A stretch of 45,024 bases of DNA from Lachnospiraceae bacterium (GTDB taxonomy: Bacteria; Bacillota; Clostridia; Lachnospirales; Lachnospiraceae), in NCBI GenBank assembly GCA_017523785.1, contig JAFWVX010000048.1, positions 1 through 45,024 on the forward strand. Direction: 5' to 3'. Positions 35,322-42,778 of this stretch are shown piece by piece; within the stretch, counting starts at the first letter, position 1, and each line of letters starts with the position of its first letter. The translations under genes and the position numbers were made by a program. Under the pieces are notes generated by a model. The model saw only the letters and a program-made list of their open reading frames with translations. It was not told the DNA's origin and searched no databases.

Positions 35322-35639
35322 TTAGTATATGATTTTTGCATATGAATCAATATCCTCTTTTAAATAATTATTTTTTATATTGTCATAATCTAATAAACTA
35401 ATAATAGTTAGTGTTCTTATATCATCAATCTCATCTTTAAGCTTTTTAATATTTTTCACACCTTTTACAACTATATCTAAATCACTACCCTGTCTCTCAG
35501 TCTTTTTTGCATATGAGCCAAACAAATACAAATGAGAAACATCATTGTTCTTACATATATTCTCAATTTGTGCCAACAAATTTACAATTTTTTTATCTTC
35601 GACTAATGTCATAAGCATATTATTGCATAATTTCAGCAT
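35322..35639 (-). CDS. MNT-type minimal nucleotidyltransferase
   Basis: 105 residues with the polymerase-beta-type signature LYLFGSYAKKTERQGSDLDIVV: Gly-Ser followed by the metal-binding Asp-x-Asp. Such MntA proteins are usually antitoxins that AMPylate a HEPN ribonuclease; no HEPN gene is adjacent, so this is a solitary copy. Start uncertain: MLK at 35639 has no RBS, and MTLVEDKK (35612) would also do. Downstream of the HipB-like gene. Confidence 0.82.
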   Translation of the reverse strand: MLKLCNNMLMTLVEDKKIVNLLAQIENICKNNDVSHLYLFGSYAKKTERQGSDLDIVVKGVKNIKKLKDEIDDIRTLTIISLLDYDNIKNNYLKEDIDSYAKIIY

Positions 35640-35685
35640 TTTATCAATATTTAATACTATAATGCATGCCCAGCAGAAACTTTAA

Positions 35686-35781
35686 TCACTTGGCAAGTGA
35701 GCATTTTTGCGTTGTCACTTGCCAAAAACATACTGTGTCAACGATGAGTGTAGCTTTGTTTTTTAGGGTATAGTTAATCAT
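35686..35781 (-). pseudogene. Stub in the hipA position (31 codons)
   Basis: ATG 35781, 21 bases after the hipB-like stop, with GGGAAG before it, opens a 31-codon frame (MINYTLKNKATLIVD...) that ends TGA. The head resembles the start of clostridial HipA-like proteins but the rest is lost. It ends inside a hairpin (arms TTGGCAAGTGA and TCACTTGCCAA, 35690-35725). Read as the remains of a deleted toxin gene; low certainty. Confidence 0.3.
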
Positions 35782-35802
35782 TATTGTTAACTTCCCAATG
35801 TT

Positions 35803-36129
35803 TTAATCATATATCTTTTGCTTTGATGCTCTCTTCCTAACTTTCAGCTTTAAGTCTTGCAAGGTTCTACCAAGTTTATCATCACTTACAATTTTCAACA
35901 GTTCTTTGTCCATACCACTTAGCGCCTGAAGAACTGAGGCGTAAATGCCAATAGCAACATAAGGCGAACCTTTTTCGACCTTCCAAATTGTTGCTCTACT
36001 TACACCTGACCTCTCGGATATAAGTTTAACTGGCAAATCCCTTCTAAGCCTTGCTAATTTAATTTGTTCGCCCATAGTCTCAAGGATTCTTGCTGTTTTG
36101 GGCATAATTACTACTGATTTTTTTGCCAT
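35803..36129 (-). CDS. HipB-like XRE-family regulator
   Basis: 108 residues. HTH_XRE in about 18-70 (EQIKLARLRRDLPVKLISE, RSGVSRATIWKVEKG). The tail ELLKIVSDDKLGRTLQDLKLKVRKRASK is the one seen in HipB-type antitoxins next to HipA kinases. No intact hipA follows. A 15-bp perfect inverted repeat brackets its promoter, fitting self-repression. Confidence 0.85.
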   Translation of the reverse strand: MAKKSVVIMPKTARILETMGEQIKLARLRRDLPVKLISERSGVSRATIWKVEKGSPYVAIGIYASVLQALSGMDKELLKIVSDDKLGRTLQDLKLKVRKRASKQKIYD

Positions 36130-36147
36130 TTTTTACCCCACGGTATC

Positions 36148-36204
36148 ATAATGTTTATAATATTAAACTATTTTGCACAAAATATCAAGTATTATAAACA
36201 TTAT
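36148..36204 (-). promoter_or_regulatory. HipB-like operator and promoter
   Basis: Perfect 15-bp inverted repeat: ATAATGTTTATAATA (36148-36162) and its complement (36190-36204), 27 bases apart. Between and overlapping them on the minus strand: TTGATA, 17 bases, TAATAT. The right arm abuts the T tract of the ncRNA terminator. Confidence 0.65.
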
Positions 36205-36241
36205 AAAAAAACAAAAAGCCAAGTTTGCTTAAACTTGGCTT
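36205..36241 (-). terminator. Terminator of the ncRNA
   Basis: Eleven-base arms AAGCCAAGTTT and AAACTTGGCTT with a 4-base loop (36216-36241), then a T-rich tract. Confidence 0.92.
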
Positions 36242-36420
36242 AAAATAGATATTGAGAGACTCGAACTCTCATCTCACCACAAGGGCGAATCTTACCTTCG
36301 TTGCTCGTAAGTCTATAACGACTTAAATACGGACCGCTTGACAACAAATATCTATGCCCGGAATTAGTTTCCTAATTCTACGCCCTACCACCAGGACTTT
36401 TGTGGTTTACCATAATGTAG
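36205..36420 (-). ncRNA. Pseudoknotted structured RNA with tRNA-like arms, probably raiA-motif
   Basis: About 215 nt ending in its own terminator. Helices seen: a 9-bp closing stem (36245-36253 with 36347-36355); a T-arm-like hairpin 36254-36270 (GAGAG stem, TTCGAGT loop); a GTTG/CAAC stem (36300-36303 with 36342-36345) containing a hairpin TAAGTC/GACTTA (36308-36325); a hairpin GAATTAG-GAAA-CTAATTC (36361-36378); and a 12-bp pairing of 36276-36287 with 36381-36386 plus 36401-36406, which crosses the closing stem and so forms a pseudoknot. Size, clostridial host and pseudoknot fit the raiA-motif RNA, whose loss affects sporulation and aggregation in Clostridium. Alternative: a Y-RNA-like RNA. 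5' end uncertain. Confidence 0.6.
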
Positions 36421-36442
36421 ACAAAATGTACTACTACAGCTG

Positions 36443-37258
36443 GGGACGTTATAAATTATTTCACAAGATTTAATATTAATAATTACTCATTTTTAACATA
36501 GAATTAGTAATCTATTATGTTGATTTGTTATTGAGATTCATTGTTAAATATGTAAAAAAGGCAGAATTATAATTACATATAAATCAGTAAATTAACTTAT
36601 TCCTTATAAATACATTTGTTTTGTATTTGCAATATCATGAAGGAAAAATTTATTAGAACAATAACCAAACTCATTCAATATTTTTTGTCATAACCATCCA
36701 ATGTATGGGCTATTTACATATATAGTATATGCAGACTTATCTTTCCCATTAAAATCATTCGTTTGTTGTAATGTTCATTCATATTAGCCTCCTATTATTG
36801 ATATTATACAACAATGTGCACCCAAAATCTATACATTAACCTTTATAAAACCTAAGCAAACTATGTAAGCCATATAGTCTATTTTATTATTTTATGGGCT
36901 AAGAAACCAAGACTATCCAAATGTAAATTTTGCTTTAACTAACATGACCGTTTAAAAAACGATCATTATCCTCAAGAACTTACCTTGAATAGTGATGCGA
37001 ATTATTTAAAGCGAACTTGTTGTGAATTGGCTTCATTTCGTAGCTATCGATTTTGCGAATGCGTGCATTTTAATATATTAATATCAATGTTTCCATTAAT
37101 ATTTCATCGATAATAATTTAAAAATGTATTTCATTATAAGGCGCTGCACCTCATAACACTTATGCAAAAAATCTAGTCATACAATATTAAACTATTTTCA
37201 AGCAACAACTCACAAATGAACAATCTCGGCTTCCTAGCCCATAAAATATGGGCCTAGA
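36443..37258. other. Long AT-rich stretch without a recognised gene
   Basis: About 800 bases. No ORF over 60 codons with a start, no RBS-led gene recognised. A plus-strand frame of 56 codons with no start (36953-37121) and an 18-codon cationic peptide (36637-36693, no RBS) are present. Near its left edge it should hold the ncRNA promoter. Looks like decayed DNA or unrecognised RNA. Confidence 0.5.
37218..37255 (-). terminator. Possible terminator after the 201-residue gene
   Basis: CTAGGCCCATA and TATGGGCTAG arms just past the stop codon at 37259; no clear T run, so termination is uncertain. Confidence 0.4.
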
Positions 37259-37864
37259 TTATTCTTGTAAAAGATTTTCAACGCTTGCATGAATACTCCA
37301 TCTTGGAGTATAGTCTATATCTGTAGTCGTGTTGAATGTATCAATCCTTTCAGAAATTTCATCTGCTATATTTGTATATTTGTCAAGGTTATCAAGATAA
37401 TATTTTGTATCATACTTTGGAGTAGTGACAACCTCTACATCATATTCATATGCGCCTACACCATCTGTGCCCTTAATGTATCCTGATGCTCTCTTAATTC
37501 TTGTGTTCTTTACGCTATTTCTACTTCCTAGTTTCAATGCACTTATTAGAACCCTGTAACTTTTGTTTATACTTAACATAGTGTCCGATATACCATTTTC
37601 ATTTTTAGCCTTTTCAATCAAGTTATAAATTTTTTTCTTTTCATCAATTATATCTACCCACAACTTAAAGCAATCATCATAAGTGTACTTCTTGTCTTCA
37701 TTCACAATCTCTCTTGTCTCGTCTTGTTCTGTAGAAATAACTTCACTTTTCTTATGATATTCTGTTGTCTTCGTAAATAAATCTGACTTTGACATCTCAC
37801 TTACGATGTCATCCTCCCACTTTGTCATAGTATTTAAATAATGATAAATCTCTTTTACTTTCAT
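37259..37864 (-). CDS. Unknown 201-residue protein, co-regulated with the MoxR-VWA genes
   Basis: Family not recognised. Mostly helical and charged: a coiled-coil-like N-terminal half (KWEDDIVSEMSKSDLF, KLWVDIIDEKKKIYNLIEKA), a central basic segment (KLGSRNSVKNTRIKRASGY) and an acidic C-terminal helix. No signal peptide or membrane helix. RBS GAGGAGAG. Its promoter has the same palindrome, spacer and -10 layout as the promoter of the MoxR gene 5 kb away, so it probably belongs to the same response. Could be an RNA- or tRNA-binding accessory factor, but nothing in the sequence proves that. Confidence 0.75.
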   Translation of the reverse strand: MKVKEIYHYLNTMTKWEDDIVSEMSKSDLFTKTTEYHKKSEVISTEQDETREIVNEDKKYTYDDCFKLWVDIIDEKKKIYNLIEKAKNENGISDTMLSINKSYRVLISALKLGSRNSVKNTRIKRASGYIKGTDGVGAYEYDVEVVTTPKYDTKYYLDNLDKYTNIADEISERIDTFNTTTDIDYTPRWSIHASVENLLQE

Positions 37865-37929
37865 ATTCTCTCCTCTTCAAAGTATGAGCAAATTATTTGC
37901 TACAACTTTATATATGATTTGATAATACT

Positions 37930-37992
37930 GTTATATCACATTTCTTAATATATTTGTTAAACTCGCAGTTTATTTTATCAAACTTATAGTTT
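37930..37992 (-). promoter_or_regulatory. Promoter and two operators of the 201-residue gene
   Basis: TATAAC (37935-37930), 17-base spacer, AACAAA (37958-37953) overlapping palindrome TTAAACT-CGC-AGTTTA (37957-37972). A second copy, CAAACT-TAT-AGTTTAA, lies at 37979-37994. The first copy matches 42747-42763 in sequence and in spacing to the -10. Confidence 0.65.
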
Positions 37993-38033
37993 AATAATTT
38001 AATTAATTTATAATTTCATTTTCAAAAATCTAA

Positions 38034-39179
38034 TTAGTTCGGCGACTTAAAATTATACACAGGTTTTAAATGATCTACTATAACTCCAGTCTCAACGATT
38101 AGTTCCTTTATCTCTTCACCATCTTTATATGCCATTGGGCTTTCATCAAGTGTCTTTGGAGTAATACAATCGCTATGGATACCCTTCATTGATTCTTTAT
38201 AATCTTTCATTGAAAGTTCTGCAAATGCTTTTGTTCTTGAGTAAACTCTACCAGCACCATGTGGTGCAGAATTATTCCAGTCCTCATTTCCGAGTCCTCG
38301 AACAATAAACGAACCATAAGCCATGTTGATGGGAATTAAAATTGTCTCATCTTTCTTGCATGACACTGCGCCCTTTCTTATAATCATATCATCTTGGTTA
38401 ATATAATTATGAACTGTAGTGAATGATTCTGCTTCGTCAAATCCCATCTCATCAATTATTATATCTGCCATGGTTCTTCTAGAAAGTCTTGCGTATTCAT
38501 CGCAGTATTTTGCAAATCTCAAATAGTCTTCCGCATCCTTTCCATCGATAAAGCTTAACTCTTTATCTTGACCTTCTCCATAACAATGCTTTTCTATTGC
38601 CATTCTCTGATAATATTCAGCAAGCAACAATCCTATATTTCTCGAACCTGAGTGAATGATTAAATAATTTGCGTCCTCACCCTTTTCTATACTTATGAAA
38701 TGATTTCCACCGCCGAGAGTACCAATCTTTTTCAATTGGTTTTCATATTCGACACCAAGCATTGAGCTCGCTTCTTTTGTCATATCAACAATGTAATCAT
38801 TGTCAGAAACTTTTCTATAAACTTCTTTTCTTACTCCACCAGCGCCAGTTGGAATATAATTTCTTATAACTTTATCAAGCTTAAGATAATCTCTATCATT
38901 TTTAGTTTTATTTAACTTAACACAGAGCATTCCGCAGCTTTGGTCTACACCAATTAGATTTGGTATAATTTCACCATTTTTAGGCATTGTGCTAGTAAAT
39001 CCAATGACGGACCCTTTCCCGCTATGACAATCTGGCATTATCCTTATGCTCGCACCATCAAATATAGGATGGTCCACTACTCTTTGTACTTGCTCAACAG
39101 CCTTCTCATCCAATGTCTTCGCATAAATTTTTGCATTTGTAAATTTTCCATTTAGTTCAATCATATTATATAAAGCCAT
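38034..39179 (-). CDS. rtcB: RNA ligase RtcB
   Basis: GTP- and Mn-dependent ligase that joins 2',3'-cyclic- or 3'-phosphate to 5'-OH RNA ends, used in RNA repair. About 380 residues, the short bacterial type. Motifs: MPDCHSGKGSVIG, GVDQSCGMLCVKL, GTLGGGNHFISIE, IHSGSRNIG and SAPHGAGRVYSRTKA (metal ligands and the guanylated His). Start unclear: ATG 39179 is too close to AAAGGA; MIELNGKF (39164) matches the usual family start; GTG 39188 also opens the frame. It follows the HTH gene by about 30 bases, with a TATAAT-like box between them, and is the last of the MoxR-VWA-HTH-RtcB group. Confidence 0.93.
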   Translation of the reverse strand: MALYNMIELNGKFTNAKIYAKTLDEKAVEQVQRVVDHPIFDGASIRIMPDCHSGKGSVIGFTSTMPKNGEIIPNLIGVDQSCGMLCVKLNKTKNDRDYLKLDKVIRNYIPTGAGGVRKEVYRKVSDNDYIVDMTKEASSMLGVEYENQLKKIGTLGGGNHFISIEKGEDANYLIIHSGSRNIGLLLAEYYQRMAIEKHCYGEGQDKELSFIDGKDAEDYLRFAKYCDEYARLSRRTMADIIIDEMGFDEAESFTTVHNYINQDDMIIRKGAVSCKKDETILIPINMAYGSFIVRGLGNEDWNNSAPHGAGRVYSRTKAFAELSMKDYKESMKGIHSDCITPKTLDESPMAYKDGEEIKELIVETGVIVDHLKPVYNFKSPN

Positions 39180-39210
39180 TCCTTTCACAATATATTATAC
39201 TATACTTTTA

Positions 39211-39507
39211 CTACATAAAAGTAATCTTGTAGTTTAACAAATAGCAAAAATCCTGCTCATCGCAGAGCAGGATTCTGTCTATACTGACTTCATAAAGTGT
39301 TGAAAGGGCGATTAGATTTGACATATTAGGAAGTTTGAGTCCCTTTTCCCAATCGTAGATTGCATTTGGATAGTCAAATCCGAAAAAGTTTTGTAAGTCA
39401 CGCACTGCCAAGTTGTTTTTTGTTCTTAGTTTTTTTAATATCTTGCCAGTGCTCTTCAAGTTTACATCTGGCGCATCATAAGCGCTAAAACTCCTTAAAT
39501 CCTTCAT
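39211..39507 (-). CDS. XRE-family HTH regulator next to rtcB
   Basis: 98 residues with an HTH in about 20-75 (GKILKKLRTKNNLAVRDLQ, NFFGFDYPNAIYDWEKG) and a short tail. Size and context suggest a local regulator of rtcB and perhaps of the palindromic promoters at 37.9 and 42.7 kb. Has its own promoter upstream. Target binding is inference. Confidence 0.82.
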   Translation of the reverse strand: MKDLRSFSAYDAPDVNLKSTGKILKKLRTKNNLAVRDLQNFFGFDYPNAIYDWEKGLKLPNMSNLIALSTLYEVSIDRILLCDEQDFCYLLNYKITFM

Positions 39508-39578
39508 ATTATTCTCCTATAGCAATGTGAAGAATAGCCTTATTGCTATTCATATGATGGCTCATGTAGGCATTTGAG

Positions 39579-39607
39579 AATATAACATATTTAGAACTTA
39601 AACTCAA
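39579..39607 (-). promoter_or_regulatory. Promoter of the HTH-rtcB pair
   Basis: TTGAGT (39607-39602), 17-base spacer, TATATT (39584-39579). The -35 overlaps a TTAAACTC half-site (39599-39606), half of the palindrome found at the two related promoters. The leader forms a hairpin with arms GAATAGC/GCTATTC (39532-39551). Confidence 0.5.
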
Positions 39608-39665
39608 TATAATTTCTATAAAATATTTCTTTCAATTTCATTAAGTAAAACTTGATAACAAAATT

Positions 39666-41579
39666 TTATCTTTTATCACTATAGTAAAACACTTCCCCCT
39701 TCGCCTTAAACGGCAACGCACTACCTCTTGGTATTAAAAATGCATGCTCTGAATTTATACTCAAATCTGATTCGATATATCCGTCAGTTATAATAAGTAT
39801 TGGCGCCTTCTTAGGAAAATCTTTTGCCTTTTCAAGTAAGTTAACTGCAGGTTGCAAAATTGTTCCACCTCTTCCTTTAACCACTACTCTGCCAGCTATA
39901 TCTTCTGGACTTAAGTAACCTACGTCATATGCATTTGCATCACAGAATACCACTCTCACCTGTTCAACGTCTTTTGCATTTGAATAACTCGCTATAGAGC
40001 CAAGTGCCATACCGAGATCTTTTGCGGACATTGAACCTGAAGTATCAACTATTACTCCAAATGTTCTAAAACTATGTGTGTCTTTTGGAACAGTTCTTGG
40101 TCTCGGTATATCTGGAGTTGTTGACTGCCTTCTACTTGGTCTCGCATATGACCTATGTTTTTCTATTGGCGAAAAATATCTTTCAAACCAATTGGCAAGC
40201 TCAACGTCCCAAGGTATTGCCGGCATAGAAAGTGCCTTAATCTCTTCTTCAAGTCCTGCAGGTAGATACCCTCTTCCCTTTTCTTTATGATATTCTAGTC
40301 CCTGCCTCAATGCATTTTTGCAAAATTCATCTAATGATACACTTTCATTTCCGAAATTATTATTTCCTGTTCTTTCCCCGCGGCCTATTATATCTCCAGC
40401 GCCATCTCCTCTAAATGTTTCAAAATTTTTGCTTTTCTTTAAATTCCTCGTTATCTCGTCATAAACTTCTTCCGTAGATTTGCCCCTTAAACTTTCATCG
40501 TATAATACACCGATTTTAGGCATTACCCCTACATTCATTTCACACAGCCATAAGTTAATTATAAAATCACAAGCTACATTCCATAAATATTTATCTCTAC
40601 CCTTGCACCTCTCTTCATGGCATAGACCTGCATGCAGATACTCATGAGCTAACACAAACTTCCACTCGTCATAACTCAGTTCACAAACTGGATTTATGAT
40701 AATTTCTCTATTATTAACATCTATCGCAGCAACACTTACTTCATATATATTTGCTATTCTCTTATCGTTTATTATTTTAAATGATGCTGCAAGCCCACCA
40801 AGCAAGGGATAACTACTTATAAACCAACTCGCTGCCTTGCCATAAAGTGTTTTAAGGTCGAATTTACTGTCCTTTTCAACAAATGACTTTTCACTTACTA
40901 TTTCAACTGCCTCTTTTACTGACTCACTTATTGCTTCTGAAAAATCATTTGCATAATCATTTACCCCATCAGCAGGAAGCAAATCATCCAAACCTGCCAT
41001 ATCTAAGTGGTCAACATTTGCAACTCCATAAATTTGTTTGTAATCACTTTTATTATTTATCAAATAATTATATATACTTATCTCATCATGCAAATCCGCT
41101 GGTATCTCATTATCATCAAGTGGTCTAAGTGGTGTTCCAAACTTAATGTCACTTAGAAATTTAGTTATATAAATATCGCAGGCCTTATTCCATATTGATT
41201 TATCAAATGAGGTAACTTTTTTTTCTTTTCCGTCATTATCAATAATCATATAGCCAGGAACTTTTTCTACTGTAAAATGACCAAAGGCAAGATGCAAATA
41301 GTTATGTGCTATTATGAATGCCCATTCTTTTGGTGATAACATAATATTACTATTCAATTGAATTCTCACTCTAAAATAATAACTTTTTGGGGTATACTTA
41401 TCCTTTTTATATTCAAAGCTAACAAATGAAATCAAGTCCTTCCCCATTTCCTCTTTTGTTCTTGTAAATATATCTACAAAACCGATACAATGCTTAAATA
41501 GAGGATGTGATTTAACTATTTTCTTTCCCTCTTCAATATTCTCTAAAGTTTTACTAATTTTTTTAATATCTTTCTTCAT
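39666..41579 (-). CDS. VWA-domain protein with tandem zincin-like (DUF2201-type) domains
   Basis: 637 residues. Two metallopeptidase-like domains of the DUF2201 group in tandem: the second has a complete HEYLH (312-316) with His321 behind and a WNVACD block; the first has HNYLH (92-96), Glu replaced by Asn, His101 retained and WNKACD (130-135), so it is probably inactive. A linker rich in Gly/Arg follows. From about 502 comes a VWA domain with MIDAS DTSGS (512-516), the Thr in GRGGT and Asp599 (IITDG). It forms a pair with the MoxR ATPase (one-base gap), as MoxR-VWA chaperone pairs do. Close to rtcB, so a role in RNA-repair complex remodelling is plausible but unproven. Confidence 0.9.
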   Translation of the reverse strand: MKKDIKKISKTLENIEEGKKIVKSHPLFKHCIGFVDIFTRTKEEMGKDLISFVSFEYKKDKYTPKSYYFRVRIQLNSNIMLSPKEWAFIIAHNYLHLAFGHFTVEKVPGYMIIDNDGKEKKVTSFDKSIWNKACDIYITKFLSDIKFGTPLRPLDDNEIPADLHDEISIYNYLINNKSDYKQIYGVANVDHLDMAGLDDLLPADGVNDYANDFSEAISESVKEAVEIVSEKSFVEKDSKFDLKTLYGKAASWFISSYPLLGGLAASFKIINDKRIANIYEVSVAAIDVNNREIIINPVCELSYDEWKFVLAHEYLHAGLCHEERCKGRDKYLWNVACDFIINLWLCEMNVGVMPKIGVLYDESLRGKSTEEVYDEITRNLKKSKNFETFRGDGAGDIIGRGERTGNNNFGNESVSLDEFCKNALRQGLEYHKEKGRGYLPAGLEEEIKALSMPAIPWDVELANWFERYFSPIEKHRSYARPSRRQSTTPDIPRPRTVPKDTHSFRTFGVIVDTSGSMSAKDLGMALGSIASYSNAKDVEQVRVVFCDANAYDVGYLSPEDIAGRVVVKGRGGTILQPAVNLLEKAKDFPKKAPILIITDGYIESDLSINSEHAFLIPRGSALPFKAKGEVFYYSDKR

Positions 41580-41580
41580 A

Positions 41581-42666
41581 TTATGCTGCTGGTGTTTGAA
41601 CCAATCTTGGCAAATCTCTAACTATCTCAAGCATGAACCAGTCTGGCAATTTATGTTCATCATCATTTGTAACTACCATCTGTGCCAATTCAAAACTTAT
41701 CACAGACAAATCTTTAATAAGCGCTTTTGCCCTATGAGTTAGGAATTGAGCATCTTTACTCATTTTTGTTTTATCTTCTGGAAGTTCTGTGACAAGCTTT
41801 CCTCTAAATGACTGTGATAAGAAATATAAAACATCTCTATCCTCTGGTTTATCTGGCCATCTCATGTCACCTTTAATAATGTCATTTAACATATGTTTAT
41901 TACTTAACTGCTTTGTATATGCTATAAACATACCAGCATGACTTGAAGAAACACATCCATAAACTATCGCTTTCAAAAATTCTGAATCAATATCTTTACT
42001 CTCCCCATTTACAACTTCTCCAGCATGACACTCTTTTAATGCATCACTTAGCATATGCCAAGAACGAGGTGTAGAATATGGTTCCTCTGTTTTTGGCGGC
42101 TCAGAAAATAAATGGTCAGGTCTTTCAGTTATATAATCAATCACCCACTTATGGATATTATTTTCATATGCCCAGCTTATCCATTGGTTCACATTTACTT
42201 TTAACTCCACATGAAACATTCTATTTATCAAAGCCGATGACATAGTTTTAACTATTGCAGAATCTTGTTGTCTATTTCCCGCGCCAATTACGACTGAGCC
42301 TTGTGGCAAATGATATTCTCCTATTCTTCTCTCATGTATCAAACTATAAAATGCTTTCTGCACTTCTTGCGAGCATGCGTTTAATTCATCAAGAAATAAA
42401 ACATAGGGCTCTTTTCTTGCTATCATCTTTGGTGGCAAAAACTCTGAGGTCTCTCCTTTTATCTGCGGTATGCCAATTATATCCTCAGGTGCAAGTTGAC
42501 TGCCAAGTAGCGAAACACATGGAAGTCCAATCTCATTTGCAAATTTTTCAACCAAAGCCGACTTGCCTATGCCTGGTGCTCCCCATATGAACACCGGTCT
42601 TATAGGTGCGACATTTAATAGTATCTCCAACAATTCATTTTGATTTACTTTTAATGCTAAATTCAT
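41581..42666 (-). CDS. MoxR-type AAA+ ATPase
   Basis: 361 residues. Walker A GAPGIGKS (29-36), Walker B VLFLDELNAC, sensor 1 VIGAGNRQQD; arginine-rich finger region NRMFHVELKV. MoxR ATPases act with VWA proteins to insert metal or remodel partners; the VWA protein is directly downstream. RBS TAGGAG. Upstream lie a hairpin and a palindrome-bearing promoter. Confidence 0.93.
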   Translation of the reverse strand: MNLALKVNQNELLEILLNVAPIRPVFIWGAPGIGKSALVEKFANEIGLPCVSLLGSQLAPEDIIGIPQIKGETSEFLPPKMIARKEPYVLFLDELNACSQEVQKAFYSLIHERRIGEYHLPQGSVVIGAGNRQQDSAIVKTMSSALINRMFHVELKVNVNQWISWAYENNIHKWVIDYITERPDHLFSEPPKTEEPYSTPRSWHMLSDALKECHAGEVVNGESKDIDSEFLKAIVYGCVSSSHAGMFIAYTKQLSNKHMLNDIIKGDMRWPDKPEDRDVLYFLSQSFRGKLVTELPEDKTKMSKDAQFLTHRAKALIKDLSVISFELAQMVVTNDDEHKLPDWFMLEIVRDLPRLVQTPAA

Positions 42667-42683
42667 TTATTAACTCCTAAATA

Positions 42684-42707
42684 AAATCCCATCTTGTGAT
42701 GGGATTT
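42684..42707 (-). terminator. Hairpin: terminator of the permease gene and head of the MoxR mRNA
   Basis: Arms AAATCCCATC and GATGGGATTT around ACAA, then TTATTT. It lies just after the MoxR start site predicted from the -10 box, so the MoxR mRNA would begin with it: it may stabilise or attenuate that mRNA and also end upstream transcription. Confidence 0.7.
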
Positions 42708-42719
42708 AAATTATTATTC

Positions 42720-42763
42720 ATTATAACATTTATATTTAATTTTTTGTTAAACTCATAGTTTAA
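42720..42763 (-). promoter_or_regulatory. Promoter and palindromic operator of the MoxR-VWA genes
   Basis: Perfect palindrome TTAAACT-ATG-AGTTTAA (42763-42747), AACAAA, 17-base spacer, TATAAT (42725-42720). No consensus -35, so an activator at the palindrome is likely. Same layout at 37.93-37.97 kb. Confidence 0.7.
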
Positions 42764-42778
42764 TTAAAAGTTAATCAT

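Noticed and set aside
36443-36455. GGGGACGTT on the plus strand, like a tmRNA 5' end
   Set aside because: The following bases do not match tmRNA (no TTCGAC block, no tag ORF).
36637-36693. 18-residue cationic peptide MKEKFIRTITKLIQYFLS on the plus strand
   Set aside because: Looks like a short amphipathic toxin but has no RBS, promoter or antisense RNA that I can see.
36953-37121. Plus-strand open frame of 56 codons, rich in Cys and Arg
   Set aside because: No start codon and no recognisable family; length is within chance for one window, though it might be a gene fragment.
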